Of a stretch of DNA of 45,165 nucleotides, positions 35,855 through 43,932 are shown piece after piece. This DNA comes from Legionella septentrionalis (GTDB lineage: Bacteria > Pseudomonadota > Gammaproteobacteria > Legionellales > Legionellaceae), in assembly GCF_003989745.1 (NCBI RefSeq), contig NZ_RZGS01000020.1, positions 1 through 45,165 of the forward strand, written 5' to 3'. The notes beneath the pieces are model-generated. The model was not told the origin of the DNA and made no database searches. It worked only from the letters and a program-made list of their open reading frames with translations. Each line of letters begins with the position of its first letter. Position 1 is the stretch's first letter. Made by a program: the position numbers and the translations under genes.

Positions 35855-36790
35855 ATGAGTGATGTCCGCTACACAGAAATTAGTCAGGAAGAGGAAGGCC
35901 AGCGTTTGGATAATTATTTGCTGCGCATTTTGAAAGGGGTTCCCAAGAGCCATATTTACCGTCTCATTCGCAACGGCGAGGTACGCGTTAATAAAAAACG
36001 CGCCCAGCCTTCTTCCCGATTAGAGGAAGGGGATAGCATCCGAATACCACCAGTGCGCAGTTCTCAAGGTAAATCTGACGTCTATGTGGGCTCCCGCCTT
36101 ACCGAACGTTTACAAAAAAGTATTATTTTTGAAGATCAGCAATTATTGGTAGTTAACAAGCCGGCCGGATTGGCAGTGCATGGAGGGAGCGGCTTAAGCT
36201 TAGGCGTAATTGAAGCATTGCGCAAAACGCGTACGGATTTGGCTTATCTTGAATTGGTGCACAGGCTGGATAAAGAAACTTCTGGCTGCTTACTTTTGGC
36301 TAAAAAACGCAGTATGTTGCGTGCCATTCAGGCTCTTTTAGAAGCCAGGGAAATTGATAAAGTTTATTGGGCGCTACTTTTGCACTCCTGGCATGATAAG
36401 AAAGATTGCCTGGTTGATGTGCCTCTTAAAAAAAATATTCTAAAATCAGGAGAGCGGCTGGTTGCCGTGGATCCTGATGGGAAACCGGCGCAAACTCGTT
36501 TCAAGCTTTTGGAAAACTATGGGGAATCGTGCTGGGTAGAAGCTAACCCTAAAACCGGAAGAACGCATCAAATTCGCGTACATAGTGCTTACTTAAAGCA
36601 TCCGATTATTGGTGATGAAAAATACGGTGGTACCCATCTCCAGGGCTTAAAGCAACGCTTATATTTGCATGCTCGGGCGATTCAATTTAATCTCAATGGA
36701 AAAAATTATTTCTTTCAGGCGGACTTGGATCAAGAATTTACACAAGCAATAGCCAAGCTGCGTTCAGGGAGTAAATCACTTCATGAATAA
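35855..36790 (+). CDS. rluC: 23S rRNA pseudouridine synthase RluC-like
   Basis: The 311-residue protein has an N-terminal S4 RNA-binding domain (about 16-75; RLDNYLLRIL, IRNGEVRVN) and a RluA-type catalytic domain with Asp139 in HRLDKETSG. RluC makes pseudouridines in 23S rRNA helices. The divergent position beside rne is the conserved E. coli rne-rluC arrangement, which favours RluC over RluD. Its stop overlaps the following HAD gene by 8 bp. Confidence 0.93.
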   Translation: MSDVRYTEISQEEEGQRLDNYLLRILKGVPKSHIYRLIRNGEVRVNKKRAQPSSRLEEGDSIRIPPVRSSQGKSDVYVGSRLTERLQKSIIFEDQQLLVVNKPAGLAVHGGSGLSLGVIEALRKTRTDLAYLELVHRLDKETSGCLLLAKKRSMLRAIQALLEAREIDKVYWALLLHSWHDKKDCLVDVPLKKNILKSGERLVAVDPDGKPAQTRFKLLENYGESCWVEANPKTGRTHQIRVHSAYLKHPIIGDEKYGGTHLQGLKQRLYLHARAIQFNLNGKNYFFQADLDQEFTQAIAKLRSGSKSLHE

Positions 36791-37439
36791 ACCGTATCAT
36801 TTGGTGGTGTTCGACTGGGAGGGGACACTGGGAGATACATTAGGAAATGTTTTAAATATCCTCACCTTGGAAGCCAGGCGCATGCATCTTGGGCAATTTG
36901 ATGAACACCTTGCCCGGCATTACTTAACCTATGGATTGGCTGTAGCCATTAAAAAGATATTCCCGAAGTTAACTGCGCATCAGCAAGATGAGTTAACGCA
37001 TTCGGTACGTTTGGCTATGGCGTCCCCGGGGGCTGATGTCTATTTGATTCCGGGTGCACAAGCGGTCGTGGAAAAAATGAAAATTGCGGGTATTCATTTG
37101 GCCATTGCCACGAATAAAGGGCATAATTCATTGCGGCGAAATTTGCAGGCGGCGCACATGGACAGTTTTTTTCCGGTAACGCGTGCAGCTGATCAAGTGC
37201 CAGCCAAGCCATGCCCACAAATGCTTGAAGAAATTATGGATGAATACGGGGTTTCGGCTGTTGAAACGCTGATGGTTGGCGATTCGGTAAGTGATATCGA
37301 GATGGCCGCAGCCATTGGAGTGGATGCAATTGGCGTGAATTTTTATAATCAAAAAGAACAGGCACGGGAACTTTTGGCAGCCGGTGCTTTGTATGTATTT
37401 GATGATTACCAGCAACTGTTAGATTACATGCAACTGTAA
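36783..37439 (+). CDS. HAD-superfamily phosphatase (phosphoglycolate phosphatase-like)
   Basis: This 218-residue HAD hydrolase has motif I VVFDWEGTLGDT with nucleophile Asp11, motif II IATNKG, motif III Lys in PAKPCP and motif IV GDSVSDIEMA. Motif I has Glu13 where the general acid/base Asp is usual (D-x-D). A helical cap lies about 20-85. The substrate cannot be read from sequence; phosphoglycolate or a related sugar phosphate is a guess. The gene overlaps rluC by 8 bp, an association common in gammaproteobacteria. Confidence 0.88.
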   Translation: MNKPYHLVVFDWEGTLGDTLGNVLNILTLEARRMHLGQFDEHLARHYLTYGLAVAIKKIFPKLTAHQQDELTHSVRLAMASPGADVYLIPGAQAVVEKMKIAGIHLAIATNKGHNSLRRNLQAAHMDSFFPVTRAADQVPAKPCPQMLEEIMDEYGVSAVETLMVGDSVSDIEMAAAIGVDAIGVNFYNQKEQARELLAAGALYVFDDYQQLLDYMQL

Positions 37440-37464
37440 TTATTTTGAGGAAAAGGGGTTCGGA

Positions 37465-38028
37465 GTGGGTACCTTGACGAGTTTACCTAATTTGCTGACA
37501 TTGATGCGTATTTTGCTCATTCCTGTTTTCATTATTGTGTTTTATCTGCCCTTCCATTGGGCACATGCGGCTGCGGCAATTATTTTTGCTACAGCAAGCT
37601 TTACCGATTGGCTGGATGGTTATTTGGCGCGCAAATTAAAGCAAATGTCTTTATTCGGCGCATTTCTTGACCCGGTTGCCGACAAATTGTCGGTGGCTAC
37701 GAGTTTATTGTTGCTGGTAGGTGCCAAAGATATCAATTACATCACTATTCCTGCCATCATCATTGTGGGAAGGGAAATTGTGATTTCCGCACTGCGTGAA
37801 TGGATGGCTGAGATAGGAAGCCGGGCAAGTGTGGCCGTAAGTTATATTGGCAAAGTGAAAACAGTATTGCAGATGATTGCATTGGTGTTGCTGCTTGCCT
37901 TTCATCCTGCCTATTCTTGGTGGGGCATCCTCGGTTTCATTTTGCTTTATTTGTCAGCAATTTTAACGATTTGGTCAATGGTCATTTATCTCATGATAGC
38001 TTGGCCGTTATTAACAAAAAAAAATTAA
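37465..38028 (+). CDS. pgsA: CDP-diacylglycerol-glycerol-3-phosphate 3-phosphatidyltransferase
   Basis: A 187-residue membrane enzyme with the CDP-alcohol phosphotransferase motif DWLDGYLARKL...GAFLDPVADK, carrying the invariant Asp residues, and several membrane helices. The start is GTG at 37465 with GAGGAAAAGGGG upstream. It makes phosphatidylglycerol phosphate, precursor of phosphatidylglycerol and cardiolipin. The order pgsA-tRNA-Gly-tRNA-Cys-tRNA-Leu is the same as in E. coli. Confidence 0.96.
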   Translation: MGTLTSLPNLLTLMRILLIPVFIIVFYLPFHWAHAAAAIIFATASFTDWLDGYLARKLKQMSLFGAFLDPVADKLSVATSLLLLVGAKDINYITIPAIIIVGREIVISALREWMAEIGSRASVAVSYIGKVKTVLQMIALVLLLAFHPAYSWWGILGFILLYLSAILTIWSMVIYLMIAWPLLTKKN

Positions 38029-38037
38029 TTTTCGTTA

Positions 38038-38065
38038 TTGACAGGGTGTTTATTTCCGGTAGAAT
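38038..38065 (+). promoter_or_regulatory. Sigma-70 promoter for tRNA-Gly
   Basis: TTGACA (38038-38043), a 16-bp spacer and TAGAAT (38060-38065) lie 16 bp before the tRNA. The -35 starts just after the pgsA stop. Confidence 0.7.
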
Positions 38066-38081
38066 TGCACCCCGTAGAGGC

Positions 38082-38156
38082 GCGGGAATAGCTCAGTGGT
38101 AGAGCACAACCTTGCCAAGGTTGGGGTCGCGAGTTCGAATCTCGTTTCCCGCTCCA
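38082..38156 (+). tRNA. tRNA-Gly (anticodon GCC)
   Basis: Acceptor GCGGGAA pairs with TTCCCGC, then TCCA. The anticodon loop CTTGCCAAG region carries GCC; the T-loop is GTTCGAATC. Confidence 0.96.
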
Positions 38157-38160
38157 ATTA

Positions 38161-38186
38161 AAGCGACAGAGGGTCGCTTTTTTTTT
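38161..38186 (+). terminator. Intrinsic terminator after tRNA-Gly
   Basis: AAGCGAC (38161-38167) pairs with GTCGCTT (38173-38179), followed by an unbroken run of T to 38186. This separates tRNA-Gly from tRNA-Cys. Confidence 0.9.
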
Positions 38187-38265
38187 ACCAGGTTTATTTG
38201 CATCAAATAAATTGCATGCAATTTCTTGCAAGAATGTAGTAGAATTTGCAAGCAATCAGGAACAA

Positions 38266-38339
38266 GGCTGTGTGGCAGAGTGGTTATGCAGCGGCCTGCA
38301 AAGCCGTGTACGCCGGTTCGATTCCGGCCTCAGCCTCCA
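38266..38339 (+). tRNA. tRNA-Cys (anticodon GCA)
   Basis: The anticodon arm GCGGC-CTGCAAA-GCCGT gives GCA; discriminator T (38336) fits tRNA-Cys. The acceptor stem GGCTGTG/CTCAGCC has one T-T mismatch. Two TTGCAAG copies lie 20 bp apart upstream (38226-38232, 38246-38252). Confidence 0.94.
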
Positions 38340-38347
38340 AGATACCT

Positions 38348-38436
38348 GCCCAGGTGGCGAAACAGGTAGACGCAAGGGACTTAAAATCCCTCGGGAGTTA
38401 AATCCCGTGCCGGTTCGACTCCGGCCCTGGGCACCA
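38348..38436 (+). tRNA. tRNA-Leu (anticodon TAA)
   Basis: Acceptor GCCCAGG pairs with CCTGGGC, then ACCA. The anticodon arm AGGGA-CTTAAAA-TCCCT gives TAA and a long variable arm is present. Corresponds in position to E. coli leuZ. The mobile element begins right after it. Confidence 0.96.
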
Positions 38437-38442
38437 ATTACA
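38405..38442 (+). other. Presumed attachment site at the tRNA-Leu 3' end
   Basis: The integrase gene starts 206 bp after the tRNA 3' end and points away from it, the usual layout when an element recombines into the tRNA T-arm/acceptor region. The matching copy would lie beyond the window, so the exact core is unknown. An AATTACA/TGTAATT hairpin begins at the last base of CCA (38436-38454). Confidence 0.45.
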
Positions 38443-38570
38443 CATTTTGTAATTGTTCGCAAGAGTTTAAATTAGTACGTAACTGATTGATAAATAATAG
38501 AATAACACTGACTTTTCTCTCTCAAATCTTTCTCAACAATTCGTTAATTTTCGTATTTAACCGCGCGTAC

Positions 38571-38591
38571 TTTGGGTAAGATTTTGGGTAA
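38571..38591. repeat. Direct repeat TTTGGGTAA upstream of the integrase
   Basis: TTTGGGTAA occurs at 38571-38579 and 38583-38591, spaced 12 bp. Short direct repeats between the attachment site and the integrase gene are typical arm-type binding sites for integrases with an Arm domain. Confidence 0.5.
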
Positions 38592-38642
38592 ACTTTTTTT
38601 ACCTCCTTTCTCCAAAGTCACCGCTTCGTTGAGGTGATTACA

Positions 38643-39836
38643 ATGTTATCAGTCGCTCTAATCAAATCTTTAAAGCCCGGAGATAAAAAACGTCATACTG
38701 ACCGTGATGGCTTAGCCTTAGAACTAAGGCCAAGCAAGAAAAAACTCAGCAAGGTCTTCATTTTTCGTTTTCAATGGGGTAAAAAACCGCAAACAATCAC
38801 AATTGGGAAATTTCCAAATATTGAACTGGGAGAAGCCCGTGAAATAGCCCTAGCTTATCGAGCTCTAGTTGATAAAGGGATTGACCCCAGAGCAAAAAAT
38901 GTTGATGCAGAGCAAACCAAGATAACGTTCAGTATGGTTGCTGAGCAGTGGTTTCAAAAATATAAATTTTCATGGAAAGATTTTGCTCGCAATCGTCATG
39001 AGAAAAGTCTTTTGCGTGATATTTTACCCTTAATTGGTGAAAAGGCTATTGATGAAGTAACAAAAGCAGATTTATTAAACGTTATTAAACCACATGAAGA
39101 TGTAGGGCATCATGATGTCGCTCATCGTTTATTTGCAAGACTACAAAGCATTTTCGAGTTCGCAGTAGGAGCGTCTCTTACCGAAAATTATCCATTTATT
39201 GGCTTAAAAAGGGTTTTAATGCCAAAGCCGAAAGCTAAAAACCAGCCAGCGATTAGTGCAAGCGAGGCTCATGAAATGATGTTGGTCATTAAAAACACCA
39301 ATTCTACAAAAATCGTTAAGTTGTATATGGAGTTGTTAGCTCATCTATTTACAAGGCCGTCAGAGTTACGCGAAGCAAAATGGTCAGAATTTGATTTACA
39401 AAAAGCAGAATGGAATATTCCCTCAGAGCGAATGAAGATGGGGTTAGCCCATTGGGTGCCTTTAACTCATCACGTTTTAAATTTATTAAAAGAACTCAGA
39501 TTACTTACTGGTTTTACACCCTATTTATTTAGCTCACCAGCGTTAAAAAAACCTCAGCCTATTAGTGAAGCAAGTGTTCGTAAGCTTCTGCACAACGCAG
39601 GTTATAAAAATCGTCATACAGCACATGGTTTCCGTTCTTTAGCCTCTAGTGTCTTGCATGAGCAAGGAGACTTTAAAGCAGATGCTATTGAAGCTCAGCT
39701 AGCTCATAAAGTACAAGGAGTGCGTGGAATATATTTACGCGCCGACTTTAAACAGGAGCGCAGGTTGCTTATGGAATGGTATAGCAGTTGGTTGCTATGT
39801 CATAGCAAAGGCCAGCTTAAGATAAATCAACAATAG
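38643..39836 (+). CDS. int: Tyrosine recombinase/integrase of the element
   Basis: The start at 38643 has GAGGTG eight bases upstream; a GTG three codons earlier is an alternative. The 397-residue protein has an N-terminal Arm DNA-binding (DUF4102) domain (about 1-85; HTDRDGLALELRPS, TIGKFPNIELGEAR), a core-binding helical domain (about 93-190) and a catalytic domain with Arg238, Lys265, His328-x-x-Arg331, His355 and Tyr364. It integrates and excises the element, here at tRNA-Leu(TAA). P4-type islands and Gram-negative phage satellites commonly encode this type. Confidence 0.93.
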   Translation: MLSVALIKSLKPGDKKRHTDRDGLALELRPSKKKLSKVFIFRFQWGKKPQTITIGKFPNIELGEAREIALAYRALVDKGIDPRAKNVDAEQTKITFSMVAEQWFQKYKFSWKDFARNRHEKSLLRDILPLIGEKAIDEVTKADLLNVIKPHEDVGHHDVAHRLFARLQSIFEFAVGASLTENYPFIGLKRVLMPKPKAKNQPAISASEAHEMMLVIKNTNSTKIVKLYMELLAHLFTRPSELREAKWSEFDLQKAEWNIPSERMKMGLAHWVPLTHHVLNLLKELRLLTGFTPYLFSSPALKKPQPISEASVRKLLHNAGYKNRHTAHGFRSLASSVLHEQGDFKADAIEAQLAHKVQGVRGIYLRADFKQERRLLMEWYSSWLLCHSKGQLKINQQ

Positions 39837-39846
39837 GAAAATTACA

Positions 39847-40584
39847 ATGGCAGAACTTTACGAAGAGCCTACGTGCTCAAAACAAATGATAAATCGTGCA
39901 TTAAATACCGATATTAAAACTAATGCGAACAGCCTATTACTAGTGCCAATTTATTTGGAATTATGTGATTTGATTGGGCACGAAATTTCAATGAAGCATG
40001 TAAATATAATCACTAACACATGGTATTATTACCAAGCCTTGATAAAAATGAGTAGCAAGACTGATCTAGAAGGTATAAAAGGGAAGATTGATAAATTAAT
40101 AGAGATTCAGGATGAAATTCTGCAAGAGATGTTTGAGCAAGATATTAGTATTTTTGAACGTAGTGGGAGGCCTTTTGTTCTGTTTGGCAGAAGAGATGCA
40201 ATAGTTCAATTTTCCAAAAACTTAAATAGAAAAAAAGGCTCCCCATATAGTACAAGCTCACTTGAAAAACAACGGTATTTTGAGCTGCTCTTTATTGCTG
40301 AATCATTAGGGCTGGTTCCTCCAAGTCAATATTATGAAGGTAGTAAATTAAAATCCTTTTTAAAGATTGTCACAACCCATTTTCTTGGAGATTCTGAGCC
40401 ATCAGATAAGACACTTGAATATTATTGCCAAAAATATGAAATAGCAAAAAATCATCCAAGTGTAAAAAAATTAACATCCGAACTATTAAAACATTGTATC
40501 GAATATCGATTAAACGCTGCTTTATGGGAAAAACTATTAACTATTTATCAAATTCAAATAACCCCGCTCATGCCCCTTCAATAA
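39847..40584 (+). CDS. Unrecognised protein downstream of the integrase
   Basis: I do not recognise this 245-residue protein. It has no signal peptide, membrane segment or clear catalytic motif and looks mainly helical, with a Lys-Glu-Ile-rich segment (about 70-100) that could be a short coiled coil. It starts 10 bp after the int stop (ATAGGAAAATTACA upstream), so it probably shares the integrase transcript. A strong inverted repeat follows it. This position often holds accessory or defence genes in integrative elements, but the sequence gives no direct support. Confidence 0.7.
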   Translation: MAELYEEPTCSKQMINRALNTDIKTNANSLLLVPIYLELCDLIGHEISMKHVNIITNTWYYYQALIKMSSKTDLEGIKGKIDKLIEIQDEILQEMFEQDISIFERSGRPFVLFGRRDAIVQFSKNLNRKKGSPYSTSSLEKQRYFELLFIAESLGLVPPSQYYEGSKLKSFLKIVTTHFLGDSEPSDKTLEYYCQKYEIAKNHPSVKKLTSELLKHCIEYRLNAALWEKLLTIYQIQITPLMPLQ

Positions 40585-40591
40585 ATCACAG

Positions 40592-40632
40592 CCCTACAAC
40601 ACATTCCCGATTTTTGATGCTGTGTTGTAGGG
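40592..40632. terminator. 12-bp inverted repeat after the integrase operon
   Basis: CCCTACAACACA (40592-40603) and TGTGTTGTAGGG (40621-40632) are perfect arms around a 17-base loop. No U-tract follows. It separates the int pair from the alpA-rep block and may terminate transcription, act as an operator for the alpA promoter, or be a replication-related site. Confidence 0.5.
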
Positions 40633-40734
40633 GCCAGAGATAAAAAATTAATTCCTTCATAATTTCTCATGAATCCTTGAGAAAGATTCCGAAAGAGAAG
40701 CTACGTTTTAAAAACATTTTTGAAGGAGACGATT

Positions 40735-40929
40735 TTGAGTGAGCTACCAATTCTACTTTATCCCAACCATGTCCAAAAAGTTTTAGGGGTTGGTCCAACC
40801 AAATTTTACGAGCTAGTAAAACTGCCTGATTTTCCTAAACCGAGAAATCCGCTAGGTAAAAGACCCATGTACCTCAGAAAAGAAATTGAGGATTGGGCGC
40901 ATAACCTCAATACAAATTGCCATTTATAA
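40735..40929 (+). CDS. alpA: AlpA-like excisionase/transcription regulator
   Basis: A 64-residue MerR-type winged-helix protein of the AlpA family: LLYPNHVQKVLGVGPTKFYEL forms the helix-turn-helix and the DFPKPRNPLGKRPMYLRKEIEDW segment is the family wing and terminal helix. The best start is TTG at 40735, with AAGGAG six bases upstream. AlpA proteins control integrase expression and excision in P4-type elements and in Gram-negative phage-inducible islands. It is the first gene of a likely operon running to 44325. Confidence 0.88.
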   Translation: MSELPILLYPNHVQKVLGVGPTKFYELVKLPDFPKPRNPLGKRPMYLRKEIEDWAHNLNTNCHL

Positions 40930-40939
40930 GGAAGTAATA

Positions 40940-41203
40940 ATGGAGCGTATAACGAATCACCCAGTCAAGCAACTGGGCAATCCAAAACATGAAAAGCCTT
41001 TATATAGTAATTTAACCTCTCCAGAAAGAGCAAGATTATTAAAGTACTATAAGGAACTAAAGCGTGAGCAATCGATTTTATATGCAGATATTTTTACTGA
41101 GCATAAGTTGTCAGCGAATCTAGAGCGAGAGTTAATTGAGTCTAGAGGTTTGTTAGAGGATCAGCTTAATCAAATTTTGGGGGGTAAGCATGCCCAGAAA
41201 TAG
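40940..41203 (+). CDS. Small helical hypothetical protein in the replication operon
   Basis: From ATG 40940 (AAGGAAG upstream) the protein has 87 residues. It is rich in Lys, Glu, Leu and Arg and probably a helical hairpin (about 28-50 and 60-80). It is not recognised. Its last 14 bases overlap the replication gene start, so the two are likely translated together. Confidence 0.7.
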   Translation: MERITNHPVKQLGNPKHEKPLYSNLTSPERARLLKYYKELKREQSILYADIFTEHKLSANLERELIESRGLLEDQLNQILGGKHAQK

Positions 41204-42047
41204 AATGATTAAACCAGAATTCTGGACAAGCGAGCAGGTTTTAAATTGTTCGCCTATAGCGCGATTATTGTTTATAGGACTTTGGAATTTTTCTGATGAC
41301 AACGGTGTGCACCCTGCTGCATATAAAAAACTAAAAGCAGAAGTGTTCCCTACAGATGATTATTCCACAAACGATATACAATCGTGGGTGTCCGAGCTTA
41401 TACAACAAGGGCTGTTAAATGAATATACGGTGGCCGATAAAGCATATTGGGTGGTTACCGGATGGAAAAAACATCAAACCATTAAATATCCAACCTCTCT
41501 CTACCCTGTAGAACCCATTAATATAGAGCAAGTTACCAATATGGAGAAAGATTCCGGTAGTATTGAAGGAATAATTCCGAGGCATTGTAACATTGCTTCC
41601 TCAGTGTTGACGGAAGACTGCGGAAGTCCTGCCACCCAAATTAAAATAAATAAAATCAAACAAAATAAAGAAAAACATTTAAGTGAATCTGACGATTCAC
41701 CTCTCTGTGTTTCTTCTACCTCATCCAATGATGCTAGCGCACAACTATTTGATTACTGGCAGCGCACTATGAACCACCCCCGTGCGATATTGGATAAGAA
41801 AAGGCGGCGAGCAATCGAGCAGGCTATCAAGCAAGGTTACACTATACCAGAGCTTCAAAAAGCCATTGATGGCTGTAAAAACACCCCATTCAACATGGGA
41901 AAAAATGACCATCACCAAGTCTATGATGATATCACTTTAATTTTTCGTGATGCAGAACATATTGAGCGATTCATGAAGAGTGCCCATAAAGATGAAACTC
42001 AGTCTAATTGTATGAAAAGCGACGATATTATGGCAGGAGTAATTTAA
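41190..42047 (+). CDS. Phage-type replication initiator/helicase loader-like protein
   Basis: In this 285-residue protein the N-terminal ~105 residues look like the winged-helix region of phage replisome organisers (MIKPEFWTSEQVLNCSPIARLLFIGLW, then DDNGVHPAAYKKLKAEVFP and a YWVVTGWKKHQTIKYP segment). A polar linker with many Ser and Asn (about 125-185) leads to a C-terminal domain (about 190-275) with FDYWQRTMNHPRAILDKKRR and DDITLIFRD, seen in phage O/DnaT-like proteins. It probably binds an origin or loads the helicase encoded one base after its stop. Confidence 0.72.
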   Translation: MPRNRMIKPEFWTSEQVLNCSPIARLLFIGLWNFSDDNGVHPAAYKKLKAEVFPTDDYSTNDIQSWVSELIQQGLLNEYTVADKAYWVVTGWKKHQTIKYPTSLYPVEPINIEQVTNMEKDSGSIEGIIPRHCNIASSVLTEDCGSPATQIKINKIKQNKEKHLSESDDSPLCVSSTSSNDASAQLFDYWQRTMNHPRAILDKKRRRAIEQAIKQGYTIPELQKAIDGCKNTPFNMGKNDHHQVYDDITLIFRDAEHIERFMKSAHKDETQSNCMKSDDIMAGVI

Positions 42048-42048
42048 T

Positions 42049-43881
42049 ATGATAATGGCAAAGGAAATTGTAAGAAATTTATCTCAACGTGCCGAGGAAG
42101 TAGCACGGTATTTATTACCCAACGGCAAGAAAATTGGTAATGAATGGCGAGTTGGTAGTATTGATGGTGAGTCTGGCAAATCTTTAGGAGTACATCTAAC
42201 GGGCGAAAAAGCGGGTATATGGTCTGATTTTGCCACCGGAGATGGCGGTGATTTGCTCAATCTATGGGTTCAAAAGCGCAATTTAACAAACTATGAAGCC
42301 ATGAAAGAAGCTAGTAGCTACTTAGGCATATCACAACCTCATTTCGAAGCTTACAAAGTATCTAAATTTGCTAGACCCAAACAAAATTTAGATTCATTAG
42401 GTGATAATTCGCCTGTAATGAATTACTTAACGCAGATACGTAAATTACAACCAGAGATTATTCAAGCATTCAGAATAGGGCAAAAGGGTAATGAAATTGT
42501 TTTCCCTTACCTTTGTAATAACGAACTCATATTCGTAAAATACCTGGACTTAAAACGCGCTGATGGTAAGAAACAAATGCGTGTTGAGCCTGATTGCGAA
42601 CCTTGTTTATTCGGTTGGCATATGCTTCCTAAGCAAGCCCGTTCGGTTGCTATTTGCGAAGGTGAAATTGATGCTATGTCTTTATGCCAATATAGTATGC
42701 CTGCATTGTCAGTTCCATTTGGTGCCGGAGGTGGTAAGAAACACAATTGGATTGAATATGAATTTGAACGCTTGTCCATTTTTGATGAAATTTTTCTTTG
42801 TATGGATGATGACCAAGAAGGCTATATTGCAACAAAAGAATTAATTGAACGCTTAGGTCGTCATCGCTGTAGAGTTGTTAAACTGCCGCTTAAAGACGCT
42901 AACGAATGTCTGCAAGCAGGAGTTGCAGAAGAGGCAATTAAAAAGTGCTTTGATTTAGCAAAAACACTTGATCCGGATGAATTAAAGCCAGCAAGCCAGT
43001 TTGTGGGGCAGGTGATTGATGAGTTCTACCCTAAGCCAGGGACATTTATAGGATATTCATCTCCTTGGGAAAAAGCCACTGATAAAATATTGTTTAGACC
43101 CGATGAGCTTTCAGTGTGGACTGGCATAAACGGTCATGGAAAAAGCCAATTTCTCGGACAAATTATTTTGAGTATGATGCAGCAAGGTGCTCGTGTTTGC
43201 ATTGCTAGCCTTGAATTAAAACCTAAGCGGCTATTAATGAGATTAACACGTCAAGCTGCTGCCTTAGCTAACCCCTCGATTGAGTATATAGAAGCGATTC
43301 ATAAATGGTATGAAGACAAACTATGGCTTTTTGACCTTGTTGGCTCAGCGAAATCAAAGAGGTTGTTGGATGTTTTTTTGTACGCTCGTCAACGTTACGG
43401 AGTTGATGTTTTTATCATTGACTCGCTAATGAAATTGGATATTGCTGATGATGATTACAGCGTCCAAAAAGTGTTTATTGACCAGTTATGTGACTTTAAA
43501 AACCAGCATAATTGCCAAGTCCATATTGTAGTTCACCCTAGAAAAGGATTTGATGAATCAAAACCCCCAAGCAAACTAGATATTAAAGGTACCGGGACAA
43601 CCTCAGATTTAGCTGATAACTGCTTTATTATTTGGCGTAATAAAGAAAAGGAACGACTGACACAAGTTAAGGCTAGTGGCGCATTACTAGACGAAAAAGA
43701 AGAAAAAATTGTTAATTCAGCAGACTGTAAATGGATTTGTGATAAACAACGTAACGGAGACTGGGAGGGCGTATTGGGTTTTTGGTTTCATGCTAACTCT
43801 TTACAATATGTGTATGCTCCAGATAAAAAACCGATACGATTTGTTGAATACTCTTCAAGGCAATCTATTACTACTGAGTAA
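42049..43881 (+). CDS. Primase-helicase, T7 gp4/Twinkle-like
   Basis: This 610-residue protein has an N-terminal region with WSDFATGDGGDLLNLW (58-73) as in phage primases but no Cys-x2-Cys zinc finger, a TOPRIM domain with Glu205 (CEGEIDAM) and Asp253-Asp255 (CMDDDQEGY), and a RecA-like DnaB-type helicase with Walker A GINGHGKS (359-366), Walker B VFIIDSL (454-460) and HIVVHPRKG (492-500). Loss of the zinc finger suggests altered or no template-specific priming; Twinkle is a precedent. Together with the previous gene it should give the element its own replication. The first ATG (42049) has GGAG nine bases upstream; 42055 is an alternative. Confidence 0.9.
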   Translation: MIMAKEIVRNLSQRAEEVARYLLPNGKKIGNEWRVGSIDGESGKSLGVHLTGEKAGIWSDFATGDGGDLLNLWVQKRNLTNYEAMKEASSYLGISQPHFEAYKVSKFARPKQNLDSLGDNSPVMNYLTQIRKLQPEIIQAFRIGQKGNEIVFPYLCNNELIFVKYLDLKRADGKKQMRVEPDCEPCLFGWHMLPKQARSVAICEGEIDAMSLCQYSMPALSVPFGAGGGKKHNWIEYEFERLSIFDEIFLCMDDDQEGYIATKELIERLGRHRCRVVKLPLKDANECLQAGVAEEAIKKCFDLAKTLDPDELKPASQFVGQVIDEFYPKPGTFIGYSSPWEKATDKILFRPDELSVWTGINGHGKSQFLGQIILSMMQQGARVCIASLELKPKRLLMRLTRQAAALANPSIEYIEAIHKWYEDKLWLFDLVGSAKSKRLLDVFLYARQRYGVDVFIIDSLMKLDIADDDYSVQKVFIDQLCDFKNQHNCQVHIVVHPRKGFDESKPPSKLDIKGTGTTSDLADNCFIIWRNKEKERLTQVKASGALLDEKEEKIVNSADCKWICDKQRNGDWEGVLGFWFHANSLQYVYAPDKKPIRFVEYSSRQSITTE

Positions 43882-43932
43882 TAGAGGTTTTTGAAGTTTT
43901 TATTTTTTTCAGGCTATAAAAAGGAGGCGTTG

